Assembly (NCBI GenBank): GCA_041192685.1
Contig: JBEEMM010000042.1
Span: 1 to 9,943 of the forward strand
Direction: 5' to 3'
Length of the DNA stretch: 9,943 nt
DNA from: TMED14 sp041192685
GTDB lineage: Bacteria > Bacteroidota > Bacteroidia > Flavobacteriales > Schleiferiaceae
Positions 5,942-9,943 of the stretch are shown piece by piece. Position 1 is the stretch's first letter, and every line of letters starts with the position of its first letter. Made by a program: the position numbers and the translations under genes. Below the pieces are notes generated by a model, which worked only from the letters and a program-made list of their open reading frames with translations, was not told the origin of the DNA and made no database searches.

Positions 5942-8900
5942 GTGAAATACTTCAGCGCCCTTTTTGCCCTTTTGCTCTGCACGGTTTTGCCGGCACAGAC
6001 CCAGCGCAGTTTGGGCGCGTCCGAAGCCGATTTTTGGCGGGACTTCAGCAAACTTTATGCGGAATTTATTCCTAAAAAAGAATCGGACCAGGACCTATTA
6101 AACTTTAAGTCGGTCTACGACGACCCCAGCTGGGAGCACCGTGCGGCCTTCCAAGATTTGACCCGCGAAATGCTGCGCAAGCGCATCGTCGACGCCCAAA
6201 CCTGGACGGAATGCCTCAAGCTCGCCATAGGCTGGTACTCCAACGCAAGCGATCAAGCTCAGAATCGCTGGTGGGCCGAGACGGCAGAATTGGTCCAAAA
6301 AAGCAGCAGGGCTGCCCTATCCGAGTACCTGCATACCGCCTCAGGAATGTCGGTCGGGTTCGGCTCCCCCAATGCGCGACTCCGCCTTTTTGAGGCAGGT
6401 CCCCTGCGTTGGGAACTGGAATTTGGCGACGCTACCCTAGACGAAGAATCGCCAAGCACCCGCTACCGCATCGAAGGGGCGGTACTCCGCGGCTACTTTA
6501 AAAACGATTCCACGCAAATAGACAGCCTCAGTGGTTGGTACGATCCGCGCAGCGCCCTACTTACCGCTGAATCAGGCAGGGTGGATTGGTACCGAGCGGG
6601 CTATGGTTATGGCGAGGTCTACAATGAGCTCGGCCGGTTCAACCTTGACCTTAGGCAGACCGGTTTTGCCGTAGACAGCGCCCTGCTTCAGAGCCTTTAC
6701 TACATCAATCAACCCCTGCGCGGACGCTTCGAGGAGCGCCTTGGTACGCGCAGTACTGCAGAGAACGCGATGTATCCTCGCTTTGAGGCCTATGCCAACG
6801 ACCTGGTCATTCCCAACTTTTTTGAAGACGTAACCTACCGCGGGGGTTTCTCCCTAGTGGGCGCTAATTTTTTTGCCTCCGGAAGCCCTGAAACTCCTGC
6901 TGCCTTTGAATTCATGAGGGATTCTTCTCTGGCCGCAACCCTTAGGGCAGACCGTTTTGTGGTGAGGCCCACCGGCCTCTCCGCCAAGGTGAGCGCCTTC
7001 TCGCTCCGCTTGGGAACCGAGGATTCGCTTCACCACGCCAAGGTCGAGGTCAAGTACGCTCCAGACAGCCGCGAACTTCAAGTGTTTCGGCCCGATCAGG
7101 GCCTTGCCATCAAGCCCTTTAGCGACAGCTACCACAACGTGACCATTGACCTTGACCAGCTGCGCTGGACCACCAGCGAGCCGAGGCTGTTTTTGAGCGG
7201 ACTCAACATGGGCAGTGGAGCTCCCATGACCATTGAGAGCGACCAGTACTACCGCAACACCCGATACGTGGCCCTTCAAGGATTTGAAAGCGAGAATCCA
7301 CTGGTTCTGCTCGACCAGGTAGGCCAAGGAGCCTTGGGAGCGCGCATGACCATTAAAGACGTTGCCATTGGCATGGGAATGCCCGTCGACCCCTGCGAGC
7401 GCTTGATGATGGAGTACCATTTGCAGGGCTTTGTGCGCTACCGCACCGAAGACCGCAGCCTTGAGATTCTGCCCAAAACGGGCGAGTACGTCATGAACCA
7501 CCGCAAAAAGCGCGACTACGACGTAATTCAGTTTGAGTCCGTAGTCCCTGAAGGCATGAACGCCGAGCTCAATCTTTTGAACTTCGACCTCGAGGTGGTA
7601 GGCGTAGACCGCATTTGGCTCAGCGATTCCCAAAAGGTCAGCCTGCACCCCGTCGGCGGGCGTCTGCTGCTGCACGAGGGTTTGGATTTTGACTTTGACG
7701 GACTCATCCGCGCCGGAAGATTTGAGTTTTTTGGACGCGAGCATCAGTTCGACTACCAGGATTTTAGCTTTAGAATGCCCGCCGTGGATTCCATGCGGTT
7801 TTTTGTGCCGGCGTTTGAACTCAACGAGCAAGGCGAGCGACCCCTGGTGCGCGTGCGCAACACCCTAGAGAATATTTCGGGAGACCTCTATATTGACCGG
7901 CCCGACAACAAGTCCAGCACCCTGTTTAGCCCCGAATACCCCATTTTTAAGTCGGGCAAGGGCGCCAAAATATACTACGACAAGGTCGAGAAGGGCGTCT
8001 ATGCACGGTCCCGGTTTTATGTGGACCTCGATGCATTTACCATTGATTCGCTGGACAATGCACGCACCGAAAGCCTTGGTTTTGAGTCCACCTTCTTGAG
8101 CGCCGGAATCTTTGCCACCCGTCGCCAAGTAATCAAGGTTCAGCGCGATTATTCCCTCGGATTCATCGAAGAAACCGGCCCGGAGGGTTGGGCGGCCTAC
8201 CCCTCGATGGATTCTGACGCGGGCAGGGTCCGAGGCAGTGTTCAGCTGTCTTTGAGCGGATTTCGCTTCAAGGGCGACCTGACCTACCAAAGGGCTGGAG
8301 CAAGTTCCGATGAATTTCGTCTTTATCCGGACTCGACCAAGGGCCGCGGAACCTTTGATCTTCAGGAATTGGCCGGTGCAGCGCGTGGAGCGGGCCACCC
8401 ATCGGCTCAAGGGACCGACGTGCGCAGCAACTGGCATCCCTACGCTAAAACATGGTATGCCACCACCTTGGGAGCGCCCATGGCTACCTATTCCGCCCGC
8501 CCCGCCAAGGCCAGCGGCCGCCTGACCTATCAGCCCGACCGATTGAGCCTCAAGGGAACCGCCGCCTTTAACCTTGCAGAACTAAGCGGCGCAGACCTCA
8601 AACTTCACCACAAGTGGATCCAGAGCGGCATGGCGGACTTCAGGGTTAAGGGCGAGCCTGAGGCCCAATGGGGATTCAGCCTAAAGAATGCGAGTGCTGA
8701 CGTGGATTTTGTGGCCGAAAAAGGCAAATTCTCTTTGCTCGACGGCGACCGCAGCGTGGACTTTCCGCGCAACCAGTACCAGGCCGAGATGGACCGGGCC
8801 AGTTGGGACATCCTCGAGAAGAGCATCAGCCTTCAAAAGGGCAGCGGCGTGGATTCCCGCATGACCAGTACCCATCCTGGCCAAGACGGTCTGACTTTCT

Positions 8901-9943
8901 TGGCGGGTCGCGCCAAGTTTTGGTTGATTCCGAGTCGCTTGGAAGCCTATGGCGTGCCCCATATTGACATTGCAGACAGTAGGGTTGTTCCCGACTCCGG
9001 CCGTGCGACCATCAAGGAACTTGCCGACATGCAGCCCCTTCACAATGCCCGTATTTTGGCCAGCAGGGTAGGGGCCTACCACAAAATAGATTCCGCAGAG
9101 TTAAAGATTCAGGGTCGCTTAGACCTTTATGGCAGTGGTATTTATCGCTACCTCGACCAAAATAACAAGAGCTGGCGCATTCCCATGGGCCGCATTGACG
9201 TTGATAGTTCCGACCAAATGGTGGCTCAGGGTGAACTCGGAATTCAAGACGACTTTTTTTTAAGTCCCTATTTTAGGTACTACGGAATCGTGCGCATGGA
9301 GGCGCAAAATCCCCAGCTAGAAATGGACGGCCGCATTCGCATAACCGCCGAATGCCCTGCTTTGGAGACGGACTGGATTATTACGCGCACGCGCATCGAT
9401 CCCATGGATATTCTGGTGGCTTTGCCCGACCCCGATACGGCCCGCCCCGCGCAAACCGTGTACAACGGAATCTACCTAATGCAGGATTCCATTACTCCCT
9501 ACACGGCTTTTGTGCGGCGCAACAACCCCAACGTCGCGGTGGAGCTCTTTAGTACCAATGGGGTGCTCTACTACGACGAGAGCAGCAAGTCCTACATTGT
9601 GAGCAGCCTGCGCCGTGTGGCTGACCCAGAGGCTCCCGACAATTGGCTGGAGCTCAATACCCAGTCTTGTGCCGTCACCGGCTATGGGCAAATGTCGTTA
9701 GGCGCTAAAATGGGTCGGGTCGAAATGTCTGCCTACGGACGCATCGAGCACCGGCTTCGCTCTGGCCGTATGGGTGCCAAGGTGGCCTTGACCCTGGACT
9801 TTTTAATGCCCGAAGAGCTATCGAAGCCTCTTAAGACCGCACTCCTTTCTGCCTCGGGCGGACCCACCGACCCGGCCAACGAGGTGCTCGGCGAGGCCCT
9901 TCGCCGCAAGCTCGATGCCAAAGACCTCAAGCGCTACTATGAG
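5942..9943 (+). CDS. Giant exported protein of unknown function, C-terminus beyond window
   Basis: The frame stays open for 1,334 codons to the window edge. GTG 5942 is the first usable start after an in-frame TGA (5921-5923). It gives a Sec signal peptide, MKYFSALFALLLCTVLPA, with likely cleavage after Ala18; Cys13 lacks a lipobox. The purine-rich GCAGGG is 5 bases upstream. Residues about 25-135 are helix-rich and Trp-rich. The rest is mostly beta-strand-like alternation of aromatic and polar residues, with no further membrane helix. A segment at about 468-517 looks like a winged helix. Notable blocks are FDFDGLIRAGRFEFFGREHQ (583-602), YHKIDSAELKIQGR (1046-1059) and FFLSPYFRYYGIV (1105-1117). 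From memory, these resemble a family of roughly 1,500-residue exported proteins recurring in Bacteroidota, with no function known to me. It probably resides in the periplasm or at the outer membrane. It may be read through from prmA, since no clear terminator intervenes. Confidence 0.9.
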   Translation, partial: MKYFSALFALLLCTVLPAQTQRSLGASEADFWRDFSKLYAEFIPKKESDQDLLNFKSVYDDPSWEHRAAFQDLTREMLRKRIVDAQTWTECLKLAIGWYSNASDQAQNRWWAETAELVQKSSRAALSEYLHTASGMSVGFGSPNARLRLFEAGPLRWELEFGDATLDEESPSTRYRIEGAVLRGYFKNDSTQIDSLSGWYDPRSALLTAESGRVDWYRAGYGYGEVYNELGRFNLDLRQTGFAVDSALLQSLYYINQPLRGRFEERLGTRSTAENAMYPRFEAYANDLVIPNFFEDVTYRGGFSLVGANFFASGSPETPAAFEFMRDSSLAATLRADRFVVRPTGLSAKVSAFSLRLGTEDSLHHAKVEVKYAPDSRELQVFRPDQGLAIKPFSDSYHNVTIDLDQLRWTTSEPRLFLSGLNMGSGAPMTIESDQYYRNTRYVALQGFESENPLVLLDQVGQGALGARMTIKDVAIGMGMPVDPCERLMMEYHLQGFVRYRTEDRSLEILPKTGEYVMNHRKKRDYDVIQFESVVPEGMNAELNLLNFDLEVVGVDRIWLSDSQKVSLHPVGGRLLLHEGLDFDFDGLIRAGRFEFFGREHQFDYQDFSFRMPAVDSMRFFVPAFELNEQGERPLVRVRNTLENISGDLYIDRPDNKSSTLFSPEYPIFKSGKGAKIYYDKVEKGVYARSRFYVDLDAFTIDSLDNARTESLGFESTFLSAGIFATRRQVIKVQRDYSLGFIEETGPEGWAAYPSMDSDAGRVRGSVQLSLSGFRFKGDLTYQRAGASSDEFRLYPDSTKGRGTFDLQELAGAARGAGHPSAQGTDVRSNWHPYAKTWYATTLGAPMATYSARPAKASGRLTYQPDRLSLKGTAAFNLAELSGADLKLHHKWIQSGMADFRVKGEPEAQWGFSLKNASADVDFVAEKGKFSLLDGDRSVDFPRNQYQAEMDRASWDILEKSISLQKGSGVDSRMTSTHPGQDGLTFLAGRAKFWLIPSRLEAYGVPHIDIADSRVVPDSGRATIKELADMQPLHNARILASRVGAYHKIDSAELKIQGRLDLYGSGIYRYLDQNNKSWRIPMGRIDVDSSDQMVAQGELGIQDDFFLSPYFRYYGIVRMEAQNPQLEMDGRIRITAECPALETDWIITRTRIDPMDILVALPDPDTARPAQTVYNGIYLMQDSITPYTAFVRRNNPNVAVELFSTNGVLYYDESSKSYIVSSLRRVADPEAPDNWLELNTQSCAVTGYGQMSLGAKMGRVEMSAYGRIEHRLRSGRMGAKVALTLDFLMPEELSKPLKTALLSASGGPTDPANEVLGEALRRKLDAKDLKRYYE

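Noticed and set aside
5978..5980. Cys13 in the signal peptide as a lipoprotein cysteine
   Set aside because: The preceding residues are LLL, without the small residue (Gly/Ala/Ser) needed at -1, and Cys13 lies within the hydrophobic core. Ordinary signal peptidase cleavage after LPA fits better.
6854..7831. 325-codon open frame on the minus strand
   Set aside because: It lies wholly inside the giant exported gene. It has no recognisable domain and low-complexity Val/Ala/His-rich composition, as expected from the reverse of a GC-rich, codon-biased frame.
7865..8437. 190-codon open frame on the minus strand
   Set aside because: It is another antisense shadow of the giant exported gene, without family signatures or a plausible promoter.
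9254..9261. Run of eight T in the giant gene, a possible slippage or frameshift site
   Set aside because: The zero frame remains open and shows the same residue style on both sides, so there is no sign of a frameshift. Slippage cannot be inferred from the run alone.

Overview
The window looks like chromosomal DNA of a member of the Bacteroidota, most likely a GC-rich flavobacterium-like lineage (Flavobacteriales; Schleiferiaceae/Cryomorphaceae-type is a guess). The reasons are the gene families present (a two-repeat DUF1599 protein, a BT_3928-type DoxX-like membrane protein, and a very large exported protein of a type I recall only from this phylum), start codons that mostly lack Shine-Dalgarno sequences, and a perfect TAnnTTTG -7 promoter element in front of tpiA. 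I see no mobile element, phage gene, CRISPR array, tRNA or rRNA. Nearly all the DNA is coding, and no gene-free gap exceeds about 55 bases.

Layout: positions 1-627 (+) hold the C-terminal end of a ComEC/Rec2-type DNA-uptake channel cut by the window edge. It converges with, and overlaps by 84 bases, folP (544-1395, -), dihydropteroate synthase. folP is divergent from the rest. Its preferred GTG start lies 11 bases from the ATG of the DUF1599 gene, and this gap holds most of a perfect inverted repeat whose arms resemble the Bacteroidota -7 element in both directions.

From 1407 everything reads rightward with tight spacing: the DUF1599 protein (1407-1946), a 37-residue one-helix membrane peptide (2002-2115), the BT_3928-type membrane/thioredoxin-fold protein (2137-3267), a DppB/OppB-type ABC permease overlapping it by 4 bases (3264-4253), tpiA with its own promoter (4288-5049), prmA overlapping tpiA by one base (5049-5888), and a huge secreted protein (5942 to beyond the right edge, at least 1,334 codons). 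tpiA (glycolysis), prmA (ribosomal protein L11 methylation) and folP (folate) are housekeeping genes. The other members of the cluster are envelope or unknown-function proteins.

The parts most worth a second look are the giant exported protein (40% of the window, no function known to me, with a winged-helix-like insert), the hairpin that would cover its ribosome binding site, the mirrored promoter-like palindrome between folP and DUF1599, and the unannotated 37-residue membrane peptide. I do not see evidence for a defence system or other dedicated novel multi-gene system here. The window is best read as a conserved Bacteroidota housekeeping cluster with several uncharacterised envelope proteins.
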